A stretch of DNA of 37,811 bases from JAYODW01 sp038116745 (lineage in GTDB: Bacteria; Pseudomonadota; Gammaproteobacteria; Ga0077536). A model generated the notes under the pieces. The model was not told where the DNA came from and did no database searches. It worked only from the letters and a program-made list of their open reading frames with translations. Location of the stretch: NCBI GenBank assembly GCA_038116745.1, contig JAYODW010000042.1, positions 1 through 37,811 of the forward strand, given 5' to 3'. Below are positions 17,807-24,357 of the stretch, piece by piece (within the stretch, counting starts at the first letter, position 1; each line of letters opens with the position of its first letter). Position numbers and translations under genes: made by a program.

Positions 17807-18346
17807 TCAGTCCCGCGAACGTCCGAAGCGTCGCGGCCCGAAATCGAATACGTGCATCCAGGACCCGTCCTCGAGATGGGTCGAGATGACCTCACCGGTC
17901 GCGCCCTTGAATCGGCCCGTGCCGCCAACGATGGCGCGCACCAGTTCGCTGGAAGGGAGAAACGTGTCCCCCAGGCTCGGATAGAGACCGACGCCCTGCA
18001 GCAGGATCTGATCCTGATCGAAGCCGGTGAATGAGAAGACGCCCAGCGTCACGCGGGACTCGGCCCCGGGCTGCGCGGTGTTCAGTCCGGTCGTCGTCAT
18101 GATCCACTCCATGACCACCGGGCTGCCGTCCTCGGTTTCACCGTCGAAATGAAAGATGCGCACGTCGCCAACTGAATCGCCCGGCAGCCCCTCATCGAGA
18201 TAGGTCGGGTCTGGGGTCGGAGGGTGGTAAACCACGACGTCGGGGAGATCGCTCGCCCGGCGATCGCTCTCCGGGGACGCTGAGGCTGACCCCACCGTCA
18301 CGAGCAACAGAAAAAATACCAGTCCAGCAGGGGAAAAACGCGTCAT
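17807..18346 (-). CDS. Secreted allene-oxide-cyclase/dirigent-barrel-like protein
   Basis: The chosen ATG (18346) gives a classical signal peptide, MTRFSPAGLVFFLLLVTVGSASA, with GGAG nine bases upstream; a longer frame to 18442 would bury it. The mature part has the eight-stranded barrel pattern ending in LVRAIVGGTGRFKGATGEVISTHLEDGSWMHVFDF, where GGTGRFKGATG is the typical allene oxide cyclase barrel-like turn. Plant relatives act on oxylipins or phenoxy radicals. Bacterial relatives are mostly uncharacterised, so no reaction is assigned. Confidence 0.7.
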   Translation of the reverse strand: MTRFSPAGLVFFLLLVTVGSASASPESDRRASDLPDVVVYHPPTPDPTYLDEGLPGDSVGDVRIFHFDGETEDGSPVVMEWIMTTTGLNTAQPGAESRVTLGVFSFTGFDQDQILLQGVGLYPSLGDTFLPSSELVRAIVGGTGRFKGATGEVISTHLEDGSWMHVFDFGPRRFGRSRD

Positions 18347-19003
18347 CGCAGCACTCCGGTCAGTCAGCTTGATCCGCTTGAAATGCAGATGACTGAGATC
18401 ATCCTTGAAATCGTAGTGCAGATCGACAGAAAAGGAGGCCATTCGAGGTCCGGTTCGGCGGTGTGACGCCAGTCTTGGCCATGGATGGCTGAGCGAAATC
18501 GGCCTGCCGACGGCAGACCCCGGTAGCGGTCAGGCACGGCTACCCACTGCGAGCCGCTCTGAGCACACGAAAAGGAGGATTACTTCACTAGACTGCGCGT
18601 CTGTCCTGACCTGCTGCTGGCGTCGAGCAGGCGGCCGCGATCCAGGACGAGATGCTACCCCGCAACCGGCCTATCCCCGACTGGAACTGAGCCTTGCAGC
18701 CGCTGCGCCAGCCCTTCGAGCAACGGGCGATGGTCTCGGACGTTCATGCGGGGCATCTGCCAGTACTGAGTTGGGGCCCTTGACGAGCTCAAGGTCGGGA
18801 CGTTGGGGAGCTGCTGAGTACGTCTTCAGCCGACCGTATTGCCATCCCTGCGCAGAGCAGTGGCGCTGATCATTCACGTGACCCGGTCGGTCCTGACGGA
18901 GCTTGCCAACCGTGACTGCAGTGAGCGGAGGTAAAGGTTTCCCGGCAAACGCTGATCGACCCGCGTAGAATAAAACGGTCAACCTGATTCACTGCGCATC
19001 GCC
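18347..19003. other. 657-bp intergenic region
   Basis: I see no real gene here. A six-base-arm inverted repeat, CCTTGA-N5-TCAAGG, lies at 18778-18794 and resembles the short REP-like palindromes that are scattered in many bacterial genomes; reading frames through it are low-complexity and unlikely to be expressed. The last ~60 bases before 19004 presumably hold the promoter of the PPOX pair, but I cannot assign hexamers with confidence. Confidence 0.4.
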
Positions 19004-19492
19004 ATGCTTCCCACCGACATCGTCAAACACATACAGGGTCCGGTCGTCTTCGGCCTCGGCACGCGCGATGCGAATTTGAAATCGCGACACACGATGCCGA
19101 CCGGAGCTGTCGTTGATAAGGACAGCGGGAACATCAGATTCTTTCTGGCCACGGCAATTGCGGCCGAGCCACTCGCCGATATGGAAGACAACGCGCAGGT
19201 CGCGCTTGCCTGCGGCAACCCGCTGAATCACGTGGCATACCAGATCAAGGGCCGCTACCTGTCATCACGTCCCGCGAATGATGTCGAGCTTGCGATCATC
19301 ATGATATGGCGTAAGAAGCTCATTGCGGCTCTGACTGACTTTGGTCTGCCGGAGGCGATGGCACAGCAATTCGTTCTGGGATTCGTCTGGCGGCCGGCGA
19401 CCGCAGTCACGTTTCGCCCCGTGCAGGTATTCGATCAAACCCCCGGCCCCGGGGCCGGCAAGCTGGTGCTGGATCTGGAGGATGCGTCATGA
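19004..19492 (+). CDS. Pyridoxamine 5'-phosphate oxidase-like (FMN split-barrel) protein 1
   Basis: This 162-aa protein has the split-barrel pattern: FGLGTRDANLKSRHTMPTGAVVDKDSGNIRFFLATAIAAEPLADMEDNAQVALACGNPLNHVAYQIKGRYL, where a strand pair is followed by the N-A-Q-V-A-L strand typical of PPOX proteins. Such proteins bind flavin, F420 or heme; the cofactor cannot be told. It overlaps the next gene by four bases (ATGA). The ribosome-binding site is poor. Confidence 0.75.
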   Translation: MLPTDIVKHIQGPVVFGLGTRDANLKSRHTMPTGAVVDKDSGNIRFFLATAIAAEPLADMEDNAQVALACGNPLNHVAYQIKGRYLSSRPANDVELAIIMIWRKKLIAALTDFGLPEAMAQQFVLGFVWRPATAVTFRPVQVFDQTPGPGAGKLVLDLEDAS

Positions 19493-19926
19493 GCGCTCTG
19501 CCCGAGGCGATCAAATCGGCCATGCAAGGGGTCGTCCCGTCACACGTGACGACCTGCGCGCTTGACGGCACGCCGAACTGCACCACGGTTTCGCAGATCT
19601 ATTACGTCGATGAACACCATGTCGCTCTGTCTTACCAGTTTTTCAACAAGACGATAAAAAACATCCGCGAGAATCCCTGTGCAATGGCGTGGCTGGTCAG
19701 TCCGGACACGTTTGACACCTGGCTGCTCAGGATCGAATTCGATCGCTCGGAGACGAGCGGGCCGATTTTCGACACCATGGACATGCAGATTGAGGCAATT
19801 GCCTCGATGACGGGGATGAAGGGCATCTTCAAGCTGGTTGCGGCTGACATCTACCGCGTGACCGAGGTGCAGAAGCACTCGGCCGAGCGCTTGGCCCTGG
19901 CTGACGCCCAGCCCGCGGCTCGATGA
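19489..19926 (+). CDS. Pyridoxamine 5'-phosphate oxidase-like (FMN split-barrel) protein 2
   Basis: A second split-barrel protein of 145 aa, with THVTTCALDGTPNCTTVSQIYYVDEHHVALSYQFFNKTIKNIRENPCAMAWL-type strands (residues 19-70). The segment KTIKNIRENPCA is the usual flavin-phosphate-binding region of the family. Because its start overlaps the stop of the preceding PPOX-like gene, the two are probably co-translated and may form a heterodimer. The GAF-cyclase gene follows after 18 bases, so all three may be one transcript and one functional unit. Confidence 0.8.
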   Translation: MSALPEAIKSAMQGVVPSHVTTCALDGTPNCTTVSQIYYVDEHHVALSYQFFNKTIKNIRENPCAMAWLVSPDTFDTWLLRIEFDRSETSGPIFDTMDMQIEAIASMTGMKGIFKLVAADIYRVTEVQKHSAERLALADAQPAAR

Positions 19927-19944
19927 TTTATACGCTGCGGCAGC

Positions 19945-21231
19945 ATGGACGGTGAACACAAGGCGGCTACAGCGCTACGCCAGCAGCTAGCTGAGAACGA
20001 GCGCGTTATCGCGCGCTTGAATCAGGACCTGGCCAAAAAGACCAAGGACGTTCAAATCATCCAGCAGATCTCAAGCGAGATCACCTCGACGCTGGAATTC
20101 GACCGGATACTCGCGGTCATCCTTGATGCAATGGAGCGTACCCTCGGCTTCGAGCACATCATGGTGCTGTTGCACGAAGAGGCAGGCGGCAGGCTGCACG
20201 TTGTCGCGAGCCGCGGTTACCCGGACCCCGGTATCGGTGCCGGCATTGCCGTCGGTGATGGCGTCATTGGTGTCGTTGCCGAGCGGAAACGTCTGATGCG
20301 CATGGGTAATGTGAGTATCAGCATGCGCTACCTCGCCAGCGTCCGTGAGCGAATGGGTGACATCGAAGAAAAGAAGGATCCATCTGCCGCTCCGGCACTG
20401 CCGGGGTTGTCAAACGTTCAGAGCCAACTTGCTATCCCGCTGCTGGTGAAGGACAAACTCATCGGCGTGATAGCGGTCGAAAGTGCGCGGCCCAATGCTT
20501 TCGACGAGCTCGACGAAGTTGTGCTCAATATCGTCGCCAACCAGTCGGCGACTGCGATCGAGAATGCACGTGCCTACGAGACGGTCGAACACCTGAGCAG
20601 GCTCAAGCGTTTCTTCTCACCCCAGCTCGCTGAACTCATCGTGGAAGGCGGCACGGATGATCCGCTCAAGACCCACCGCCGCGATATCACTGTTGTGTTC
20701 CTGGATCTGCGGGGCTTCACTGCCTTCTCGGAATCCGTCGAGCCCGAAGAGGTCATGGGTGTGTTGCGGGAATTTCATGCTGAGATGGGTGCGCTCATCG
20801 AACAGCATGAAGGGACACTGGAGCGCTTTACCGGCGACGGAATGATGATTTTCTTTAACGATCCAGTCCTGATTGAGGATGCTGCAGAGCGTGCTGTACG
20901 CATGGCACTCGCCATGCGTGGGCGAGTTACCGAGATCGCGAAGCGCTGGCGCAAGCGCGGTTACGATCTCGACCTGGGTGTTGGCATAGCCTCTGGTTAC
21001 GCCACGCTCGGCTCCATTGGATTCGAGCGGCGTTGGGACTACGGCGCTATCGGCAACGTAACCAATCTTGCCGCACGCCTGTGTGGCGAAGCGCTGGGCG
21101 GCCAGATCCTGATCTCCCAGCGCGTGCTGGGGGAGCTGGAAGAGGTTATCGAAGTTGAGGATGCCGGGCAGCTGACGCTTAAGGGCCTCGCGCGCCCGGT
21201 GAAAGCGTTTTCGCTTATCGCTCTGAAGTGA
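19945..21231 (+). CDS. GAF domain-class III adenylate/guanylate cyclase
   Basis: Residues 1-40 form a coiled coil, 45-212 a GAF sensor domain, and 243-428 a class III cyclase domain. Metal-binding Asp254 (VVFLDLRGFTAFSE) and Asp298 (FTGDGMM) are present, as are Asp365 (WDYGAIG), Asn374 and Arg378 (NLAAR). The Lys that usually reads the base is Arg294. The protein is soluble, so the signal is probably a small intracellular ligand bound by GAF. It should make cAMP or cGMP, with base preference uncertain because of Arg294. The neighbouring PPOX pair may supply a redox or flavin-linked cue, which is inference. Confidence 0.88.
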   Translation: MDGEHKAATALRQQLAENERVIARLNQDLAKKTKDVQIIQQISSEITSTLEFDRILAVILDAMERTLGFEHIMVLLHEEAGGRLHVVASRGYPDPGIGAGIAVGDGVIGVVAERKRLMRMGNVSISMRYLASVRERMGDIEEKKDPSAAPALPGLSNVQSQLAIPLLVKDKLIGVIAVESARPNAFDELDEVVLNIVANQSATAIENARAYETVEHLSRLKRFFSPQLAELIVEGGTDDPLKTHRRDITVVFLDLRGFTAFSESVEPEEVMGVLREFHAEMGALIEQHEGTLERFTGDGMMIFFNDPVLIEDAAERAVRMALAMRGRVTEIAKRWRKRGYDLDLGVGIASGYATLGSIGFERRWDYGAIGNVTNLAARLCGEALGGQILISQRVLGELEEVIEVEDAGQLTLKGLARPVKAFSLIALK

Positions 21232-21290
21232 CCACCTCGCGGCTTCGGCCAGTCGGTTTATCCGCTCAGTTTTCGTTTCCCAGAATCAGC

Positions 21291-21420
21291 CGTTTGCGGT
21301 TTCCGGCGATGGGGCGTTCACGCGGGGCACCATGCGTACCGGAATAGCGCATGGATTGCGATGCAATCATCGATGACACTCTGGGTCATACCCTTCTCGG
21401 GGCACACCGCCATGGCCAGC
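21291..21420 (+). repeat. Direct repeat copy B (130 bp)
   Basis: Partner of 17351-17480 in the same orientation, ungapped, about 86% identical. It begins 59 bases after the cyclase stop codon. The pair brackets the recombinase remnant, the barrel protein, the PPOX pair and the cyclase. The sequence following this copy differs from that following copy A. Confidence 0.8.
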
Positions 21421-21452
21421 ATTGTTGATTTGCCGTAAATCTGAACCGGGTT

Positions 21453-21473
21453 TTGCACTGAACTTTGACCCGT
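21453..21473 (-). repeat. Insertion-sequence-end-like 20-mer, copy 1
   Basis: Read on the minus strand this gives GGGTCAAAGTTCAGTGCAA. It closely matches three more copies at 24072-24091, 24133-24152 and 24157-24176. Multiple short terminal repeats of this style occur at the ends of IS21-type elements, so I regard it as a remnant of an element end. No transposase gene remains nearby. Confidence 0.45.
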
Positions 21474-21530
21474 CTGGGCCTAGCATTTACGGGAGCTTGA
21501 GGGCGAGAACGATAGCTGGTGCTTGTCGCG

Positions 21531-22028
21531 TTACACCCTTCGCCCCTGCTCCACACCGAGAAAATGTGCGAGCGCCCGGGCACAGTCCGCGTTCGCGAGC
21601 AGAATCAGGTAATCGTCGGCGGCGAGCACATCTTCCGCGCCAAGCCCGCGCTCCACGGTCCAGCCGCGCTCGCTGCGTCGGCTGTAGGTGAGCAGTCGCG
21701 CCCCGGTCTTGCGATACAACACGTCGTATGCCGTGCCGAACCCCACGCCGACAAGCTCGTGATGCTCGCGCAGATGGTACTCCTGGACGTCGAGATCGTC
21801 GGCCGATGTGGTGGTTGAGAGAATGTCCTCGAGGAAGGTGCTCACATCCGGCTCGAACGTCGCCGAGGCGATCATCCGACCAATCACCTCATTCGGCGAC
21901 ACCACGTAACTGACTCCGGCGTTCTCGACGGTGCGGCGCAGGCGCGAGTTCTGAATGTAGGCCGTGATCTTCACATCCGGCCGAAGCTCGCGCAGCTGCA
22001 AGTCGCCGCCTCCACCCGTTAACCCCTG
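21531..22028 (-). pseudogene. Truncated K+ channel/TrkA RCK regulatory fragment
   Basis: The frame reads RELRPDVKITAYIQNSRLRRTVENAGVSYVVSPNEVIGRMIASATFEPDV, the end of a TrkA-N Rossmann domain, followed by a TrkA-C domain (LVGVGFGTAYDVLYRKTGARLLTYSRR ... VLAADDYLILLAN). The ion-pore helices and the NAD-binding Gly-rich loop of a complete channel are missing. The frame has no ATG start and meets a stop at 22029-22031, exactly where a perfect palindrome begins. It was probably cut off by a rearrangement. Confidence 0.75.
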
Positions 22029-22056
22029 TTAGGCCGTGATATATCACGGCCTAACA
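22027..22056. repeat. 30-bp perfect palindrome
   Basis: The left half TGTTAGGCCGTGATA is followed directly by its exact reverse complement, with the centre TATA at about 22040-22043. All 30 bases pair. It touches the broken end of the RCK fragment. It lacks a T-tract, so it is not a standard terminator. A recombination scar or a dimeric protein-binding site are both possible. Confidence 0.9.
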
Positions 22057-22206
22057 TCTCTTCCCGTCCGCTCGCTGGTCGGCTACGAGTCCACTCCGCC
22101 GCGCGCTCGACCCGTACGCTGCATTCCCCGCAAACCGGCTGATGGTACCGCCAGGTCAGACCGTGTCCAAACGCGCCATTCCTGAGCGTCGACTGATCGT
22201 CATCGT

Positions 22207-22252
22207 TTGCCTTCTTGGCGCACGCGGGTTGTATTGTTCCCGTTTCGGGAAC
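22207..22252 (+). promoter_or_regulatory. higBA promoter and operator
   Basis: TTGCCT (22207-22212) and TGTATT (22230-22235) sit 17 bases apart, a good sigma-70 arrangement. A perfect inverted repeat, GTTCCCG-TTT-CGGGAAC, at 22236-22252 covers the expected start site, 17 bases before the higB ATG. Autorepression by HigA or the HigBA complex is known for this family, so this is the likely operator. Confidence 0.7.
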
Positions 22253-22269
22253 ATGCTAATTTGCTTTTT

Positions 22270-22563
22270 ATGCGGATCATCGCCAGACGCACGCTCAGAG
22301 AATTCTGGGAACGCCATCCGGATTCGGAGCAATCGCTCAAAGCGTGGTTTGCCGAGGCACAGGCCGCGGACTGGAGAAATCCACAGGGAATCAAGCGCCG
22401 TTACAGGCATGCGAGTTTTGTTGCCGATAACCGTGTCATTTTCAACATTGGCGGCAATAAGTACCGGCTGGTTGCTCACGTGAATTACGACTATCGGATC
22501 ATTTATATCAAGTTCGTCGGGACTCACGCCGAGTACGACCGAATCGAACCGGAGACAATTTGA
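22270..22563 (+). CDS. higB: HigB-family toxin (RelE-like mRNA interferase)
   Basis: The 97-aa protein starts MRIIARRTLREFWERHPDSEQSLKAWF and contains IKRRYRHASFVADNRVIFNIGGNKYRLVAHVNYDYRIIYIKFVGTHAEYD, the standard HigB core with the His/Tyr end used in ribosome-dependent mRNA cleavage. A longer in-frame ATG upstream is rejected because it would run through the operator. The stop overlaps the antitoxin start by one base. Toxin-first order is usual for higBA. Confidence 0.88.
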   Translation: MRIIARRTLREFWERHPDSEQSLKAWFAEAQAADWRNPQGIKRRYRHASFVADNRVIFNIGGNKYRLVAHVNYDYRIIYIKFVGTHAEYDRIEPETI

Positions 22564-22922
22564 TGGATATTCGCCCCATCAGGACCAAGCGAGACTACGA
22601 GCGCGCCCTCCGGCGCATCGAGGCCCTCATGGACGCCGAATCTGGCACCGATGAAGGAGACGAGCTGGACGTGCTTGCGACCCTGGTCGACGTGTATGAG
22701 GAAAAGCACTTTCCGGCGGGCGCCGCGGATCCGGTCGAAGCCATCCTGTTCAGAATGGAACAACAAGGATTGGAACGGAAAGACCTGGAACCCTTCATCG
22801 GCTCTCGGCATCGCGTTTCGGAGGTCCTCAATCGCAAGCGCGGCCTGTCTCTCGACATGATTCGACGGCTCCATGGAGGCCTTGGAATTCCGCTCGAAGT
22901 GCTCGTCGGAGAAGCGGCGTAG
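22563..22922 (+). CDS. higA: HigA-family antitoxin (HTH)
   Basis: This 119-aa protein has an N-terminal segment of about 65 residues (MDIRPIRTKRDYERALRRIEALMDAE ... VYEEKHFP) and a C-terminal helix-turn-helix (VEAILFRMEQQGLERKDLEPFIGSRHRVSEVLNRKRGLSLDMIRRL) typical of the HigA variety that binds DNA as an autorepressor. The ATG overlaps the toxin stop, giving coupled translation. It should neutralise HigB and bind the 22236-22252 inverted repeat. Confidence 0.88.
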   Translation: MDIRPIRTKRDYERALRRIEALMDAESGTDEGDELDVLATLVDVYEEKHFPAGAADPVEAILFRMEQQGLERKDLEPFIGSRHRVSEVLNRKRGLSLDMIRRLHGGLGIPLEVLVGEAA

Positions 22923-23060
22923 TCGTGCCGAGACTCTGGGGCCATCGTTGCTGCATCACGTCCGAGAGCCGGGAAATTCTTATCGTTTCGGAATGGGGGT
23001 ATCCATGGGGACATTTCAGGCGTTTAGAACCATAACCTTTTGATTCAAAAGGCAGTGTGG

Positions 23061-23162
23061 CTGCCGCCACCTCCACCACTCAATGAAAAGGCCACCCTCG
23101 CGGTGGCCTTTTCATTGATGGAGACGGTGCGGACGAGATCCCAGGTTCCGGGTTTGACAAGC
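23061..23162 (+). repeat. Structured module copy 1
   Basis: This ~100-base unit starts CTGCCGCCACCTCCACCA and includes a perfect 16-bp stem with a five-base loop (arms 23081-23096 and 23102-23117), then GACGGTGCGGACGAGA and a GTTCCGGGTTTGACA block. A second unit at 23219-23321 has the same order of blocks: CTGCCGCCTCCACCA, a GGCCACC-type hairpin, GACGGTGCGAACGAGA, and GTTCCGGGTTCGACA. Its CTCCACCA start resembles the 3' end of a tRNA or tmRNA, though no T-loop is present. Confidence 0.6.
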
Positions 23163-23218
23163 ATCGCGTAAGCGATGCGCAGGCGGAGCGATTCGCAACA
23201 AGCGAATCGTGAGCCCTC

Positions 23219-23321
23219 CTGCCGCCTCCACCAAATAAACAGGGAAGGCCACCTCTCGTGGCTTTTTCTGTATGGCGGGGACGGTGCGAACGAGAATCCG
23301 CGTTCCGGGTTCGACAGGCGT
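23219..23321 (+). repeat. Structured module copy 2
   Basis: Second copy of the unit at 23061-23162, more divergent in the hairpin arms, with blocks in the same order and about the same spacing. Between the copies lie two small hairpins, and AGGCGG (23181-23186) pairs with CCGCCT (23222-23227) of this copy, so the region could fold as one RNA. Confidence 0.6.
23248..23267 (+). terminator. Rho-independent terminator candidate
   Basis: GCCAC and GTGGC form a five-base stem around a CTCTC loop, followed at once by five T residues at 23263-23267. The signal reads on the plus strand and could end higBA or a non-coding RNA transcript. Confidence 0.5.
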
Positions 23322-23475
23322 CACGATGCCGATGCCAAGGACTGCGGCCACGACCCGGCGACCGTCGTCCCTCCCGCACCGGATTTATCGCCGACCAATG
23401 CTGCCCCACTCGTGGATATCTCGCCTCCCCGTGCCTGAGCTACACCCGAGCGGGTCAGCCGCTCGCCGGTTACTC

Positions 23476-23800
23476 TCATACCTCGGTGTTAATGGCGCCA
23501 TCGTCGAGGAAGCGAGCGACGGTATCGACGAACTCTACCGGTTGTTCTAGGTCTGCCAGGTGCCCCGCACCGTGCGGTGTCGTCAGGTGCGCGCCCGCAA
23601 TCGCATCGCACCACGCCGTCCCGTAGGCGGCCGCACCACTACGTCCTTCTCGCTGGTGACCACCAGCGTCGGCGCCTTGATGCGTGGCAAGCGCTTGCAC
23701 ACCCCGGTGTGAGAATAGGCAGGATTAAAGCCCTTTTCCGCAATCCCTTGGAGCATCGCACGGCCATCAAACCGTGGCGAATGCACGTTGCGGCACGTTG
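23476..23800 (-). pseudogene. Alpha/beta-hydrolase C-terminal fragment with frameshift
   Basis: Two minus-strand frames together read like one alpha/beta hydrolase end. The upstream frame gives FDGRAMLQGIAEKGFNPAYSHTGVCKRLPRIKAPTLVVTSEKDVVV, including the strand before the acidic residue. The downstream frame gives HGAGHLADLEQPVEFVDTVARFLDD, with the catalytic His. They are in different frames, so a frameshift lies near 23630-23645. The N-terminal half with the nucleophile is absent. Confidence 0.65.
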
Positions 23801-24071
23801 AGACGCGGTCTTGAGCCAAATTGCGCTCTTGGGCCAGTAGAAATCCAGCCGTTTCCGCGCGAATTTTCGGTCTTTCCCTCGGACGAGACGACAGGAACCC
23901 AGCCGCCCCTTCGATGTGGCAGCCACTGCTCGCATGGTTGATTGATGCCTCAGCCGAACAGACTGGACTGGGGCGGAGCCTGACTCGGGGGTACACGCCG
24001 GGCGGTACCGCCAGCGGCTTTGTCGAGGTGGTGTTGAATTGCGCGCCTAATTGATCCGGTTTTTTGATAAG

Positions 24072-24176
24072 TTGCACTGAACATCTGACCCGGCAAGCCC
24101 AAGGACCCGAGTGGCTTCGTTGCCCGTCTGGCGGGTCAGAATTAAATGCAACTGATGGGTCAGATTTCGGTGCAAA
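24072..24176. mobile_element. Cluster of insertion-sequence-end-like repeats
   Basis: The minus-strand sequence of 24072-24091 is GGGTCAGATGTTCAGTGCAA. On the plus strand 24133-24152 is GGGTCAGAATTAAATGCAAC and 24157-24176 is GGGTCAGATTTCGGTGCAAA, with a 24-base period. Inverted against tandem direct copies is how the two ends of an IS21-like element look once the interior has been lost. No transposase sequence remains. The family assignment is from memory and tentative. Confidence 0.45.
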
Positions 24177-24322
24177 TCAACAGCTATTGTTCCCAGAGCA
24201 CGGAATTGCCGCGCTCAGGGTGCTCTCTCCAGCGGAGCCCATCAGACAGAGGCCTTCCTGCCCTATGCGCTAGTACCACGCGCCCAGTCACGCGGCCGGC
24301 GCCTTCCGGCCGGAAGAGCAAC

Positions 24323-24346
24323 GGACGAGCGACCTCGCGCTCGTCC
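24323..24346 (-). terminator. Hairpin downstream of kaiC, possible terminator
   Basis: A perfect nine-base stem (24323-24331 with 24338-24346) and six-base loop lie about twelve bases after the kaiC stop on the minus strand. Only a weak pyrimidine run (GTTGCTCTT) follows, so termination efficiency is uncertain, but the position fits the end of the operon. Confidence 0.55.
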
Positions 24347-24357
24347 TGAGATTGACC

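Larger units (their letters stand above)
22923..23475. other. Structured non-coding region downstream of higBA
   Basis: There is no convincing protein-coding gene. Instead there are several perfect hairpins: CCTTTTGA-T-TCAAAAGG at 23036-23052, a 16-bp stem at 23081-23117, GCATCGC-GTAA-GCGATGC at 23161-23178, CGATTCGC-AACAA-GCGAATCG at 23189-23209, and a terminator-like stem at 23248-23267. Two related modules, described separately, account for much of it. The small ORFs that cross it look spurious. Confidence 0.6.
23801..24357. other. Non-coding junction next to the kai locus
   Basis: No intact gene is visible. The segment holds three copies of an insertion-sequence-end-like 20-mer (one inverted, two in tandem) and, near its right edge, a 14-base palindrome CTTCCGGCCGGAAG at 24303-24316 and a hairpin just after kaiC. 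Confidence 0.5.

Noticed and set aside
14984..18511. Shared 14-mer ATCGGCCTGCCGAC at 14984 and 18498
   Set aside because: A 14-base match is expected by chance in a window of this size.
18671..18982. 103-aa minus-strand frame in the 657-bp gap
   Set aside because: It reads through a REP-like palindrome and gives low-complexity sequence typical of translated intergenic repeats.
22995..23078. An 84-base tRNA-like fold (acceptor-like pairing and CCA end)
   Set aside because: The T-arm lacks the TTCGANT loop and the D-arm is not recognisable, so I do not call a tRNA.
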